Shown: positions 16,828 through 25,278 of the stretch, one piece after another
How positions within the stretch are numbered: the stretch's first letter is position 1
Layout: the number at the start of each line of letters is the position of its first letter
From: Micromonospora antibiotica
GTDB lineage: Bacteria > Actinomycetota > Actinomycetes > Mycobacteriales > Micromonosporaceae
Direction: 5' to 3'
NCBI RefSeq assembly: GCF_017599305.1
Contig: NZ_JAGFWR010000028.1
Location: 20,479-84,478 of the forward strand
DNA length: 64,000 nucleotides
Notes under the pieces: generated by a model
Database searches by the model: none
Seen by the model: only the letters and a program-made list of their open reading frames with translations
Told to the model about the DNA's origin: nothing
Position numbers and translations under genes: made by a program

Positions 16828-17331
16828 TCAGCGGCCGGTGGATCCGTCGATCCTCTCGCGGATGATGTCCGCGTGCCCCGCGTGGCGTCCGATCTCCTCG
16901 ATCATGTGGACCAGCACCCATCGCTGCGACGGCGGCAGGGCGCCGCGGCCGGGCGGCCGGGGTGCCGGCTGGGTCAGATCGGTCCAGGTTTCGATGACCT
17001 GGTTCGCCTGCGCGATCGTTGCCCGGTAGCCGGCGAGCAGGCCGTCGACGGTGTCGTCACGAGTGGGCTGGAAAGTGCGGCGCATGTTGGTGATCGGTTC
17101 TTCGAGGAAGTAGAACCGCTCGACGGCGGTCATGTGTTTGATCAACCCGAGGAGGTTGGTGCCGGAGGGCACGCCGGCGGTGCGGACCTCGGGCTCCGGT
17201 ACGCCGGCGACCTTGTCCATGATCGCATTGCGGAGGTAGTCGATGAAGCCGACCAGAGTGTCCTTCTCCCCGGGGGCGGTCCATCCGGGCCCGGTGTCCT
17301 TGCGTTTCCTGGTTCGGGTGGTCGGCGGCAT
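16828..17331 (-). CDS. DinB-like (DUF664) four-helix metalloprotein
   Basis: This 167-residue protein has the DinB/mycothiol-transferase-like fold. One helix carries LLGLIKHMTAVERFYF and the last helix WVLVHMIEEIGRHAGHADIIRERIDG. These supply the three His residues that usually bind a divalent metal in this superfamily. Actinobacterial DUF664 members are suspected thiol-dependent S-transferases. Its ATG overlaps the stop of the methyltransferase gene by one base (TGATG), making it the last gene of a three-gene operon. The operon theme (hydrolase, methyltransferase, DinB-like) suggests small-molecule modification or detoxification. Confidence 0.8.
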   Translation of the reverse strand: MPPTTRTRKRKDTGPGWTAPGEKDTLVGFIDYLRNAIMDKVAGVPEPEVRTAGVPSGTNLLGLIKHMTAVERFYFLEEPITNMRRTFQPTRDDTVDGLLAGYRATIAQANQVIETWTDLTQPAPRPPGRGALPPSQRWVLVHMIEEIGRHAGHADIIRERIDGSTGR

Positions 17332-17969
17332 CAGCTTCTCCGATCATGTCGTTGGATGAGCAGAACGTTGTCGGTGACGGTGGCGCTGCGGCCTCCCGGT
17401 CCGGTGGCCCGGCGGCGCGGCATGTCGGCGCGTACGACGGACCACCGGGTCGGGTCGAGGGCCAGCTCGGCTGCGGTCTCGCCGGGTGAGGGGTAGTGCG
17501 TGTCGGGATCTCTGTTCCACGACCAGGGCGCGGTCGAGCCGTGGTCGACGATCAGGAGACGACCGCCGGGGCGCAGCGCGTGCGCCGCGGTACGCAGTAC
17601 CCGCGCGCGATCCAGCGCGAAGGGGGTGTGCAGGTACTGCGCGGAGATCAGGTCGAACTGCCCGTCAGGGAAGCTCCGGGCCAGATCGTGCTGTTCGCCG
17701 GTCACCCGGCCGTCGACGCCGAGTTGCCGGGCGCGTGCACGCACCCGTTCCACGGCGGCGGTTGAGATGTCCACGGCGGTGACCTGCCAGCCATGCCGGG
17801 CAAGCCAGATGGTGTCGCCGCCGGCGCCACATCCCAGGTCGAGGGCATCGCCGGGAGGCAGTGTCCCGGCTGTCTCCTCCAGCACCGGGTTGGGGTGCCC
17901 GACGCCGCCGCCGCGCCGGGCGCGGTGGTGCTGTTCCCAGAACGACTCGGCATCGAGTGCACCGGTCAC
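17331..17969 (-). CDS. Class I SAM-dependent methyltransferase
   Basis: This 212-residue protein has motif I ALDLGCGAGGDTIWLA (about 42-57), motif II acidic residue in VTAVDIS, motif IV FDLISAQYLH and a post-motif LRPGGRLLIVDHG. It is the middle gene of a coupled operon. GTG 17969 overlaps the hydrolase stop (GTGA), and its own stop overlaps the DinB-like start. It most resembles tellurite-resistance/UbiE-type small methyltransferases that act on small molecules. The acceptor is unknown. Confidence 0.85.
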   Translation of the reverse strand: MTGALDAESFWEQHHRARRGGGVGHPNPVLEETAGTLPPGDALDLGCGAGGDTIWLARHGWQVTAVDISTAAVERVRARARQLGVDGRVTGEQHDLARSFPDGQFDLISAQYLHTPFALDRARVLRTAAHALRPGGRLLIVDHGSTAPWSWNRDPDTHYPSPGETAAELALDPTRWSVVRADMPRRRATGPGGRSATVTDNVLLIQRHDRRS

Positions 17970-19030
17970 CGGTCCGCCCCCCTCGCGAAGAACGTCACCA
18001 GTTCGGTGGTGACGAATTCCGGGTTCTCCTGGATCAGCCAGTGCCCGGCCCTGGGCACCTCCACGGCGCGGGTGATGGTGGACATGAGGGGCCGGACCGT
18101 CGAGCGGGTGAAGTCGAGCGTGCCTTCGGCCGTCAGCAGCATCACCGGCATGGTGATCGGCTTCGCGGCCTTGTTGTCCCGTTCGTCCTGGTCCAGGGTG
18201 CGGTAAAGCTCAAACCCACCGGTCAGGACCTGCGGGCGCTGGTACGTGCGGGCGTACTCGTCGATCTGTTGTGCGGTGAAGGGAGCCTCCGCGCCCGGCC
18301 CGCCGAAGCTGACCCCACCGTAGGCAACATACCCGTAGAAAAGAGACAGATAGCCACGGACGTCGTCGTCGACCAGCAACTCGGGGAACCCGTCCTGGTG
18401 GTGGAACGACATGTGCCAGCTCGCCTGCCGGTAGGCGCTCGCGCTGAGGGCGGGGCCGGGCATCGGATAGTCGAGGTGGGCGTACTTGACGACCTCGTCC
18501 GGGAACTGTGTGGCGTACTGGAACGCCACACCGGCACCGAGATCATGGCCGGCCAGGTTGATCTTCTTCAGCCCCAGCTTGTCGACGAGCAACCGGTGGA
18601 CGTAGCGGGCCAGGGTCGCCTTGTCGTAACTGGACGGCGCACCCTCGCTGTCGCCGAGTCCCGGCAGGTCAAGCGCATACACGGTGTACTTCTCGGCGAG
18701 CGCCGGCATGATCTCGCGCCACGAGTACCACGACTGGGGCCAGCCGTGCAGGAGGACGAGCGGCTCGCCCGTGCCGCCGGTGACGTAGTGCATCGTCACG
18801 CCGTCGACGTCGGCTGTCTCGTGGGTGAACTGACGGTTGAACGGGGCATCATCCCGGGTGGCCGCGTCGTGACCTGCCGCGATGGTGGCGCTCGCCTGCT
18901 GTGCCGTCGTGTTCTGCGCCCTGCCTCCGGTGGTCGTGCACGCTGTCGCCAGGACGAGCGCGACCGTGGCGGCCGCGACGGTGCGCGACCACCGTGTTGC
19001 TGGTCTCGCAGTTGCTGCTGATGTGAGCAT
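17966..19030 (-). CDS. Lipoprotein alpha/beta hydrolase, epoxide-hydrolase type
   Basis: This 354-residue protein has an N-terminal signal with a lipobox-like LATAC (Cys31), so it is probably exported and lipid-anchored. The catalytic domain has HGWPQSWYSWREIMP (oxyanion hole), NLAGHDLGAGVAF with Asp nucleophile and a late AGHWLIQE with the catalytic His. The Asp nucleophile and HGWPxSWYxWR pattern are typical of epoxide hydrolases/haloalkane-dehalogenase-like enzymes. It is the first gene of the operon with methyltransferase and DinB-like genes, and is divergent from the XRE-cupin regulator at 19111, which likely controls it. Confidence 0.85.
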   Translation of the reverse strand: MLTSAATARPATRWSRTVAAATVALVLATACTTTGGRAQNTTAQQASATIAAGHDAATRDDAPFNRQFTHETADVDGVTMHYVTGGTGEPLVLLHGWPQSWYSWREIMPALAEKYTVYALDLPGLGDSEGAPSSYDKATLARYVHRLLVDKLGLKKINLAGHDLGAGVAFQYATQFPDEVVKYAHLDYPMPGPALSASAYRQASWHMSFHHQDGFPELLVDDDVRGYLSLFYGYVAYGGVSFGGPGAEAPFTAQQIDEYARTYQRPQVLTGGFELYRTLDQDERDNKAAKPITMPVMLLTAEGTLDFTRSTVRPLMSTITRAVEVPRAGHWLIQENPEFVTTELVTFFARGADR

Positions 19031-19088
19031 CGGTTGTCTACCTCCGCTGCCAGCATGACCAGCAGTGTTGCCTATTTGCGAGAAACGT

Positions 19089-19100
19089 TGCGGATCCGCA
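19089..19100. promoter_or_regulatory. 12-bp palindrome, candidate XRE operator
   Basis: TGCGGATCCGCA is a perfect palindrome 10 bp before the ATG of the XRE-cupin gene, within the 80-bp divergent region shared with the hydrolase operon. No Shine-Dalgarno sequence precedes the ATG, so the regulator may be made from a near-leaderless transcript whose promoter this site would overlap. Confidence 0.35.
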
Positions 19101-19110
19101 TCATGGGTCC

Positions 19111-19698
19111 ATGAACGTCACGTCGCACGACGTCCTCGCGGGCGTCGGCCCACGCCTGCACGCACTACGCAAGGCCCGGAACATCTCCCTGGCCGCCCTG
19201 GCGGCAGAGACCGGCCTGACCGCAAGCACGCTGTCGCGTCTCGAGAACGGGAAACTGCGCCCGACGCTGGAGCAACTCCTGCCGCTGGCGCGGGCGCACG
19301 GCGTCCCGCTCGACGAACTGGTCGCGGCCCCGCCCACCGGCGATCCACGCATCCACCTGCGGCCGGTACGGCGGTCCGGCTTCACCGTCGTGCCGCTGAC
19401 CAGACGTCCCGGAGGCATCCAGGCCTACAAGGTGATCTATCCACCGGCCGGCAGATCGGCCGCGACGACACTGCAGACCCACGAGGGGTACGAATGGTTC
19501 TACGTACTCAACGGGCATGTCAGGCTCGTCCTCGGTGACCAGGAATACCAGCTGGGCCCCGGCGAAGCCGCAGAGTTCGACACCCGCATCCCGCACCAGA
19601 TCGGCAGCGCCGACGCTCAGGCCGCAGAGCTGCTCACCCTCTTCAGTGCCCAGGGCGAACGCGCCCACCTGTCGCCCTCCCTGACATCTCCCACCTGA
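19111..19698 (+). CDS. XRE-family regulator with C-terminal cupin
   Basis: This 195-residue protein has an N-terminal HTH (about 14-68: LRKARNISLAALAAETGL, STLSRLENGKLRPTLEQLL) and a C-terminal cupin barrel (about 105-185: THEGYEWFYVLNGHVRL, LGPGEAAEFDTRIPHQIG). This architecture senses a small ligand in the cupin and binds DNA through the HTH. It is divergent from the hydrolase-methyltransferase-DinB operon and is its likely regulator. A decayed relative with internal deletion is present at 3149-3430. The ATG 19111 lies right after a 12-bp palindrome. Confidence 0.9.
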   Translation: MNVTSHDVLAGVGPRLHALRKARNISLAALAAETGLTASTLSRLENGKLRPTLEQLLPLARAHGVPLDELVAAPPTGDPRIHLRPVRRSGFTVVPLTRRPGGIQAYKVIYPPAGRSAATTLQTHEGYEWFYVLNGHVRLVLGDQEYQLGPGEAAEFDTRIPHQIGSADAQAAELLTLFSAQGERAHLSPSLTSPT

Positions 19699-19802
19699 AC
19701 GACCCGGCTCCGGAGCAGACACCTCACCCGAGCCAGGCCGAGGGTGGCGCGACCAGCCACAACATCCTTCGCAGAAACGGCCCAGGAGCTCGGCTACCCC
19801 GC

Positions 19803-22646
19803 CTACGTGCCGTCCGGCACGCCGGGCCCGACCCGCAGCGACCTGCCCGACCGGGCATCGGCGAACATGAGCCCCATCAGAACGACGAACGCCGCCTGAT
19901 GGAACTCCGGCGGGAAGATCCCCGGCGGGATCGTTCCCGGGTGAAGATTGCCGAGCCACCGCTGCACCAGCGCGGCGCTCTCGTGTTCGTCGACGCCGGC
20001 GAACACCTCGACCGCCCGTTCATAGGGGCGTCGAACCTCGTCGACCGGCCCCGTGTCGAGCAAGGCCAGGCAGAGGCCGAGCAGCGCTTTGCCTTCGCGG
20101 TACCGGTCGCCGACCGTCCGGAAGATACCGGCGGCCCGGGAATGGGCGACGGCCGCGTCCCCGCACCGCCCCGCCGCCCGCAGATTGTTGCCGAGGTTGT
20201 TCGAGGCGACACCCTCGCCCGGCCGGTCACCAGTCTCGCGACACGCCTCCACTGCCAGTTCGTAGGCCTCGGCGGCATCGTCGAACCGTTCCGCGTCCTG
20301 CAGGGCCACACCGAGGTTGCTCAGCGCGATGCCCTCGCTGCGCCGGTCGCCGGCCTCGCGGTACGCCTGCGCCGCCCGGGTGTGGGCGGCTGCCGCCTCG
20401 GCACACCGTCCACCTCTGCGCAGAGTCAGACCGAGGCCGGTCAACGCCAAGCCTTCGTCGTCCCGGTCACCGCTGTCCCCGAAGAGCTCGACGGCCCGGG
20501 TGTGTGCGACGACCGCCTCGTCGAACCGCCGCACCGCCCGCAGCGCCGAGCCCAGATGGTGCCGTGCCTCAGCTTCGTGGTGCCGGTCGTCGAGCTCGCT
20601 GAAGATGTCAGCGGCTCGGGTGTGCACGGCGATGGCCCGCTCGTGCTGCTGCATCCCCTGCAGGTCCGCGCCGAGGTTGTTCAAGGCGAGAGCCTCACCC
20701 TGCCGATCCCCGGTCTCGCGACAGATCCCGGCGGCCCGGGTGTGGGCGGTGACCGCCTCGTCGAACCGCTCCACCGCCCGCAGCGCCTGGCCGATATTGT
20801 TCAGCGCCGTGCCCTCGCTGTGCCGGGCGTCGATCTCACGATAGATGTCCAACGCCCGGGTATGGGCGGCGATCGCCTCGTCGAACCGCTCCACCGCCCG
20901 CAGTGCCAGGCCGAGATTGTTCAGCGCCACGCCGACGTCGTGCCGGTCACCGGTCTCCCCGATGAGCTCGACCGCCCGGGTGTGGGCGGTGACGGCCTCG
21001 TCGGACCGGCCCGCCTCGTTGAGGGCCGCGCCGAGGTGGCTCAGCGCCATGCCTTCGCCGTGCCGGTCCCCGGCCTCCCGGCAGAGGGCACGGAAGCTGT
21101 CGGTGACCGTGATCAGCTCCGACAGATACCGACGGAACGACAGGAACGTGTACAGGAGCGACGCCAGTCCGATGCTGGCCGTGCGGTGCCCGTGCGTCGC
21201 CGCGGTCGTACAGACGGCAATCAGATTGGGCCGTTCGACCTCCAACCAGGCCAACGCCTGTGCCCGCGTGGAAAAGGTGACCGTGACCGGGGGCGGCTGC
21301 ATCTGCCCGGCGGCGGCGTAGGTGGTCTCGATCCGGGCCAGAGCGTCCTCCGGGACGGAGCGCGCGGCGAGCGCGGCGGCGACCGACGGAGGCTCCAGCT
21401 GGACACTGGCGGCGGCGGTGGTCGCGACGTAGTAGGTGAACAGCCGGGCACGGGCGGCATCCGGAGCATCGGCCCCGGCGGCCGAGTCCGACTGCTCCTC
21501 GGCGTAGAGGCGGACCAGGTCGTGCATCCGCCATCGCCCCCAGCTGGGGCCGGCCTCGACGAGGTGGGCCCGGGCCAGGTCCGCCAGCAGCGTCTCGGCC
21601 CGCTGCGCATCGGTGTCGACCAGGCATGCGGCGGCCTCCGTGCCGACCTCGGGGCCGGGGTTGACCGGCAGCAGTCGAAACAGGCGGGCCTGGGTGGGGT
21701 TCAGCTGCCGGTAGGAGAGGTCGAACGCGGCGCGCACCGCACGGTCCTCCCGGGTCAGCCGGTCCAGCCGGGTGTGTGCGGCGCGCAACGCCCCCGCGAG
21801 GGAGGCCAGCGTACGGGTGCCGGGATCGGCCAGCAGACCGGCGGCGATGTGCAGCGCCAGGGGCAGGCCCGCGCACAGTCCGGCGATCTCGGCAGCGGCC
21901 TGCGGCTCATCGTGCCCCCTGCTGTCGGCCGGGCCGCGCAGCTGTCCCAACTGGTCGACCAGGAGCCGAACGGACGTCTCGACGTCCAACACGTCGAGGT
22001 CGTGCAGTCGGGCCCCGACCGCCAGGGTGTGTCGGGAGGTGATCAATGTGGCGGTGCTGTCGTCGCTCGGCAGCAGCGGGGTCACCTGGGCGGCGGTGGC
22101 CGCATTGTCGATCACGAGCAGCAGCCGCCGGTCCTGTGCGGCATAGGCGGCCAGCACGCTGCGGAACAACGCACTGCGGTCCTGCTCGCCAGCGGGGATG
22201 TACTCGCCGGGCAGCCCCAGTGCCTGCAACAGGCCGAGCAGTGCCGCGCCGGGCGACAGGCTCCGTTGCGGGTCGTAGCCGGACAGGTCCACGAACAGCA
22301 CTCCGCCCGGGAACCACCCCGGCTGTCGTCGGGCCCGGGTGGCGGCCTGCACGACCAGCTCGGTCTTGCCGACCCCGGCCAGACCGGCCACCGCCGAGAC
22401 CGGTCCCGCTCCGGTGCTCCCGCCGGGAGCCAGCTCCCTGAGCAGCAGCTCGACCTCGGTTTCCCGACCGGTGAAGGACGTCGTGGCCCGGGGGAGCCCG
22501 GCGGGGGTGACCTGAGGCGGCAGGGTCACGTTGATGGTGTGACCCTGAATCACCACGTTGAGGAACACCCCACCCGTGATCGTGTTCGAGGTCGCTCCGT
22601 CCGTCCGCCGGCCGAAGAGCCGGCGTCCGAACCCGTCGCCCTTCAC
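19803..22646 (-). CDS. NB-ARC/TPR STAND protein with N-terminal RHIM-like amyloid motif
   Basis: From GTG 22646 the protein has 947 residues (an upstream GTG at 22718 is possible but has no ribosome site). Residues 21-40 form a RHIM-like amyloid-signalling motif (NTITGGVF, VVIQGHTINV). An NB-ARC ATPase follows: P-loop GLAGVGKT (88-95), Walker B RLLLVIDN (about 174-181), LITSRHTL, and an MHD-type RMHDLVRLYAEE. The C-terminal ~400 residues contain nine consecutive 40-residue TPRs (GVALNNLGLALRAVERFDEA type). This is NLR/STAND architecture: TPRs sense a trigger, NB-ARC oligomerises, and the amyloid motif templates a partner. The gene starts one base after the stop of the two-motif membrane protein, so both are made together. 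Role in antiphage or conflict-related cell death is inferred. Confidence 0.85.
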   Translation of the reverse strand: MKGDGFGRRLFGRRTDGATSNTITGGVFLNVVIQGHTINVTLPPQVTPAGLPRATTSFTGRETEVELLLRELAPGGSTGAGPVSAVAGLAGVGKTELVVQAATRARRQPGWFPGGVLFVDLSGYDPQRSLSPGAALLGLLQALGLPGEYIPAGEQDRSALFRSVLAAYAAQDRRLLLVIDNAATAAQVTPLLPSDDSTATLITSRHTLAVGARLHDLDVLDVETSVRLLVDQLGQLRGPADSRGHDEPQAAAEIAGLCAGLPLALHIAAGLLADPGTRTLASLAGALRAAHTRLDRLTREDRAVRAAFDLSYRQLNPTQARLFRLLPVNPGPEVGTEAAACLVDTDAQRAETLLADLARAHLVEAGPSWGRWRMHDLVRLYAEEQSDSAAGADAPDAARARLFTYYVATTAAASVQLEPPSVAAALAARSVPEDALARIETTYAAAGQMQPPPVTVTFSTRAQALAWLEVERPNLIAVCTTAATHGHRTASIGLASLLYTFLSFRRYLSELITVTDSFRALCREAGDRHGEGMALSHLGAALNEAGRSDEAVTAHTRAVELIGETGDRHDVGVALNNLGLALRAVERFDEAIAAHTRALDIYREIDARHSEGTALNNIGQALRAVERFDEAVTAHTRAAGICRETGDRQGEALALNNLGADLQGMQQHERAIAVHTRAADIFSELDDRHHEAEARHHLGSALRAVRRFDEAVVAHTRAVELFGDSGDRDDEGLALTGLGLTLRRGGRCAEAAAAHTRAAQAYREAGDRRSEGIALSNLGVALQDAERFDDAAEAYELAVEACRETGDRPGEGVASNNLGNNLRAAGRCGDAAVAHSRAAGIFRTVGDRYREGKALLGLCLALLDTGPVDEVRRPYERAVEVFAGVDEHESAALVQRWLGNLHPGTIPPGIFPPEFHQAAFVVLMGLMFADARSGRSLRVGPGVPDGT

Positions 22647-22647
22647 G

Positions 22648-23109
22648 TCACCCTGCCCGGGACGGGTCGGCACCGTCGTCGGCAGCCGGCGGGTCTGCTG
22701 GCTGCCGGACGACGTCACGGGCCTGGACGACCGGGCCTCGGTACGTGCCGGCCGTGATCGTGTTGGTCACCGCACCCTCGGCGGCCGCCCGGGAGGCCGG
22801 GGCGGGCGGGACCCCGAGCGTCAGGTCACGGGCCTGGATGACCGACTGGGCAAACTCGCCACCCTGGATCGTGTTGTCGACCCGACCGGCGGGCCCGGGC
22901 CCGGCCTGCGGCGTGGCCCTGCGGGTCGCCGCCGCGGTGTAGGCCGTCAGCGCCAACCCCAGCACGGTGGCGAAGATCCCCAGCGTGCTGGCCCACTTGT
23001 CGGCCTCCGTCACGCCGACCCGGACGAACGCCACGCCGAGGCCGACCAGGCCCAGCGAGCAGAGCGTGCCGGCCGCCCACCCGGCGATCTTCGTGTTACG
23101 ACGGGTCAT
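22648..23109 (-). CDS. Two-helix membrane protein with two RHIM-like amyloid motifs
   Basis: ATG 23109 gives 153 residues. Two transmembrane helices (about 9-31 and 42-62) are followed by a Pro/Gly/Ala-rich region carrying two copies of the same motif: residues 78-96 (DNTIQGGEF, SVIQARDL) and 115-133 (TNTITAGTY, GPVVQARDV). Both align with the N-terminal motif of the adjoining NB-ARC/TPR protein on N-T-I, Gly, an aromatic, V-V/I-Q and a following basic residue. In described bacterial amyloid-signalling pairs the NLR-side motif seeds the fold onto the effector. Here the effector part would be the membrane hairpin. An upstream GTG at about 23130 is an alternative start. The sequence has no resemblance I recognise outside the motif. 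Confidence 0.8.
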   Translation of the reverse strand: MTRRNTKIAGWAAGTLCSLGLVGLGVAFVRVGVTEADKWASTLGIFATVLGLALTAYTAAATRRATPQAGPGPAGRVDNTIQGGEFAQSVIQARDLTLGVPPAPASRAAAEGAVTNTITAGTYRGPVVQARDVVRQPADPPAADDGADPSRAG

Positions 23110-23318
23110 CGTTCCATTGTCTAGGGTCACCGCCACCGGTGGAATACAGCCGGGGCGGCGGGCGACGTTCGGCCGGCGGCCGGTGGTCGGTGCTCCGGCG
23201 GCGAGACCGCGGAGGATGGGGGCGAGCCCCGCCTCGAAGGCGGTTTCGTGGCCGATGGGCGGCAGGCCCGCGCTGTCCGTCGGTGTCGGTCACGGCGTAT
23301 TCCCGCAGGGGGCGGACT

Positions 23319-23975
23319 TCACCGGGCCGGTGCCAACCCGTTCTCGACGGCGATGCGTTCGATCTCGGCGGGTGTGCCCGTCATCAGGGCGCGGCAGTGC
23401 CAGTTGACCAGGTCGGCGGGCCAGTCCCACCACGCGGCCCGTCGCAGCCGGTGGATGTCGTCGTCGTCGAAGCGCTGCCGGATCGGCCGCGCCGGGTTAC
23501 CGCCGACGATCGTGTAGGCCGGCACGTCGGTGGTGACCACCGCACCGGCGGCGATGATCGCCCCGTCGCCGATGCGTACGCCCGGCATGACCGTCGCCCG
23601 GTAGCCGAACCACACGTCGTTGCCGATGACGGTGTCACCCCGGCTGGGCATGGCGGTCACGACGTCGAGGGTCCGCTCGGCCCATTCGCCGCCGAAGAGG
23701 GTGAACGGGAAGGTCGACGGACCCGTGACCGGGTGGTCGCCCCCGGCCATCAGGAACCGCGTGCCTGCCGCTATCGCGCAGAACCTACCGATGACCAGCT
23801 GTTCCGGCCCGAAGTGGTAGAGCACGTTGCGCTGCTCGAAGCCGGTCGCGTCGTCGGGATCGTCGTAGTACGTGTAGTCCCCGACGGTGATCTTGGGGGA
23901 GGTGACCAGCGGTTTGAGGAACACCACCCGGGGATGCGTCGCCACCGGGTGGAGGGTCATCGGGTCGGGCGTCAT
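23319..23975 (-). CDS. Xenobiotic (CatB/Vat-type) acetyltransferase
   Basis: This 218-residue hexapeptide-repeat protein has the Vat/CatB layout: ITVGDYTYYDDPDD near the N-terminus, NVLYHFGPEQLVIGRFCAI, the catalytic-His loop LMAGGDHPV, then coils GDTVIGNDVWFGYRATVMPG and IGDGAIIAAGAVVTTDVPAY, and the NPARPIRQRF tail. Enzymes of this family transfer acetyl from acetyl-CoA to chloramphenicol or streptogramin A. Actual resistance is not shown. It is divergent from a TetR regulator 48 bp away, which fits ligand-induced expression. ATG 23975 has GAGG upstream. Confidence 0.88.
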   Translation of the reverse strand: MTPDPMTLHPVATHPRVVFLKPLVTSPKITVGDYTYYDDPDDATGFEQRNVLYHFGPEQLVIGRFCAIAAGTRFLMAGGDHPVTGPSTFPFTLFGGEWAERTLDVVTAMPSRGDTVIGNDVWFGYRATVMPGVRIGDGAIIAAGAVVTTDVPAYTIVGGNPARPIRQRFDDDDIHRLRRAAWWDWPADLVNWHCRALMTGTPAEIERIAVENGLAPAR

Positions 23976-23995
23976 GGCGGACCTCGCTCGTTAAG

Positions 23996-24009
23996 GCTAC
24001 GGCTGTAGC
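23996..24009. promoter_or_regulatory. Inverted repeat between acetyltransferase and TetR genes
   Basis: GCTAC-ggct-GTAGC lies in the 48-bp divergent gap and overlaps any promoter there, so it is a candidate TetR operator. The arms are only 5 bp, so this is tentative. Confidence 0.3.
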
Positions 24010-24023
24010 GATAGCATCGTGGC

Positions 24024-24656
24024 ATGGCGTCGCCACGACCGACAAGCGATCACCCCGCCGAGGCGGTGACCGACCGCGCGCGCCGACCCGGCGGACGCAG
24101 CGCAGCGGTCCGCCGGCGCGTACTCGACGCCGCGCTCGCCCAGTTGGTGCAGCACGGCTACGACTCCCTGAGCATCGACGTGGTGGCCGAGCGCTCGGGT
24201 GTCCACCGCACGACGGTCTACCGACGCTGGCGGGACGTCGGCGGCCTGCTGGCCGACGTCCTGAACGAGGCGAGCGTCGACGCCTGGCGCCCACCCGACA
24301 CCGGCTCACTCGAAGGTGACCTCGTCGCGGCCAACCACGAGGTGTACGCGGCACTGACCACCGACCCGGTGACCGTCGCGCTCATCGGCGCGTCCTTCCG
24401 GTCCGACCAGGCCGCCGAGGCCCTACGCGCCTTCTGGGTCGACCGCTACGACCGCTGCGCCGACATCACCCGGCGTGCTGTCGAACGCGGTGAGATCCCG
24501 GCGGGCACCGACAGCCGTCAACTGCTCGTCGCCGCAACCGCCCCGCTGTACCACGAACTCCTCCTCCTGCGGGCGGCCAGCGACGCCGACCTTCCCGAAC
24601 GCGTCGCCCGCAGCGTCGCCACCGCCGCCCGCGCGGGCGCCTACGCCCACCGGTAG
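24024..24656 (+). CDS. TetR-family repressor
   Basis: This 210-residue protein has an N-terminal TetR HTH (about 33-75: VLDAALAQLVQHGYDSLSI, DVVAERSGVHRTTVYRRW) followed by a helical ligand-binding domain with a TetR_C-type segment (DRYDRCADITRRAVERGEIP). It is divergent from the acetyltransferase gene and is probably its local repressor. A 5-bp-arm inverted repeat sits between them. No other target is apparent. Confidence 0.9.
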   Translation: MASPRPTSDHPAEAVTDRARRPGGRSAAVRRRVLDAALAQLVQHGYDSLSIDVVAERSGVHRTTVYRRWRDVGGLLADVLNEASVDAWRPPDTGSLEGDLVAANHEVYAALTTDPVTVALIGASFRSDQAAEALRAFWVDRYDRCADITRRAVERGEIPAGTDSRQLLVAATAPLYHELLLLRAASDADLPERVARSVATAARAGAYAHR

Positions 24657-24698
24657 CACGCCAGCGAACCCGGGCCGGACCCGCAGCGATCACGTGGG

Positions 24699-25229
24699 TC
24701 AGTCGGGACGACGCTCACCCCCGGCGTCGGCCAGACCATCGACGAGCAGCTGCGCCTCGTCGGTCGAGATGGCCATCGTGGTGCTGAGCAGGTCGACGGC
24801 CTGTTCGCGGTGCCCGGCCTCCACGAGTGCCGCGATCCGCAGCCAGGCGAACGCGTCGACCATCGCGTCGGGTGGCGCGGATCGCCCCTCCAGCGGGACG
24901 GTGGGGTCCTGAGCCGACCGGTCCGCCGCCGGATGATCCACGGTGGCGGGGGAGGCCGTGTCCGCGGTGGACGCGGCAGCAGTCAGCGGGTCGGACGGGA
25001 CGTCGTCAGCGGTGGTGGCCCGGGCGGCGGCTTCGTGTCTGCGGGCGTCGGCGATCCGGGTGGCCGCGTCCCACTGGCGGGTGTCCGCGCCCGGGGACGC
25101 GGCGGCAGCGGCCCGGGCCTGCAGCTCGCGTACCTGGGAGCCCAGCAGGTCCCGGCTGCCGCCACGGCAACGCAGGATCATCGTGATCACCGTGATGAGC
25201 ACGACCGCGACGACGAACCCCAGCACCAC
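24699..25229 (-). CDS. Small membrane-anchored protein of unknown function
   Basis: This 176-residue protein starts with one transmembrane helix (MVLGFVVAVVLITVITMI), then an Arg/Ala-rich helical segment (REL-QARAAAAAS... DARRHEAAARAT), an acidic Ala/Thr-rich stretch, and a C-terminal helical domain (DAFAWLRIAALVEAGHREQA, AISTDEAQLLVDGLADAG). The C-terminal part looks like a ribosomal-L7/L12-like or short helical-hairpin module. I do not recognise a family. It has no operon partner. The ribosome site before GTG 25229 is weak. Confidence 0.6.
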   Translation of the reverse strand: MVLGFVVAVVLITVITMILRCRGGSRDLLGSQVRELQARAAAAASPGADTRQWDAATRIADARRHEAAARATTADDVPSDPLTAAASTADTASPATVDHPAADRSAQDPTVPLEGRSAPPDAMVDAFAWLRIAALVEAGHREQAVDLLSTTMAISTDEAQLLVDGLADAGGERRPD

Positions 25230-25278
25230 CTGGTCACCAGGATTCCCTGCATCGTGTTGGAGTCACCGCGAGCGGGCA

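Noticed and set aside
19899..22757. Open frame of over 900 codons on the plus strand opposite the NB-ARC/TPR gene
   Set aside because: Its translation is repetitive only because the opposite strand encodes TPRs. No known motif and no ribosome site.
24699..25229. Third partner of the amyloid-motif pair
   Set aside because: The small membrane protein lacks the N-T-I...V-Q motif and is separated by the acetyltransferase and TetR genes.
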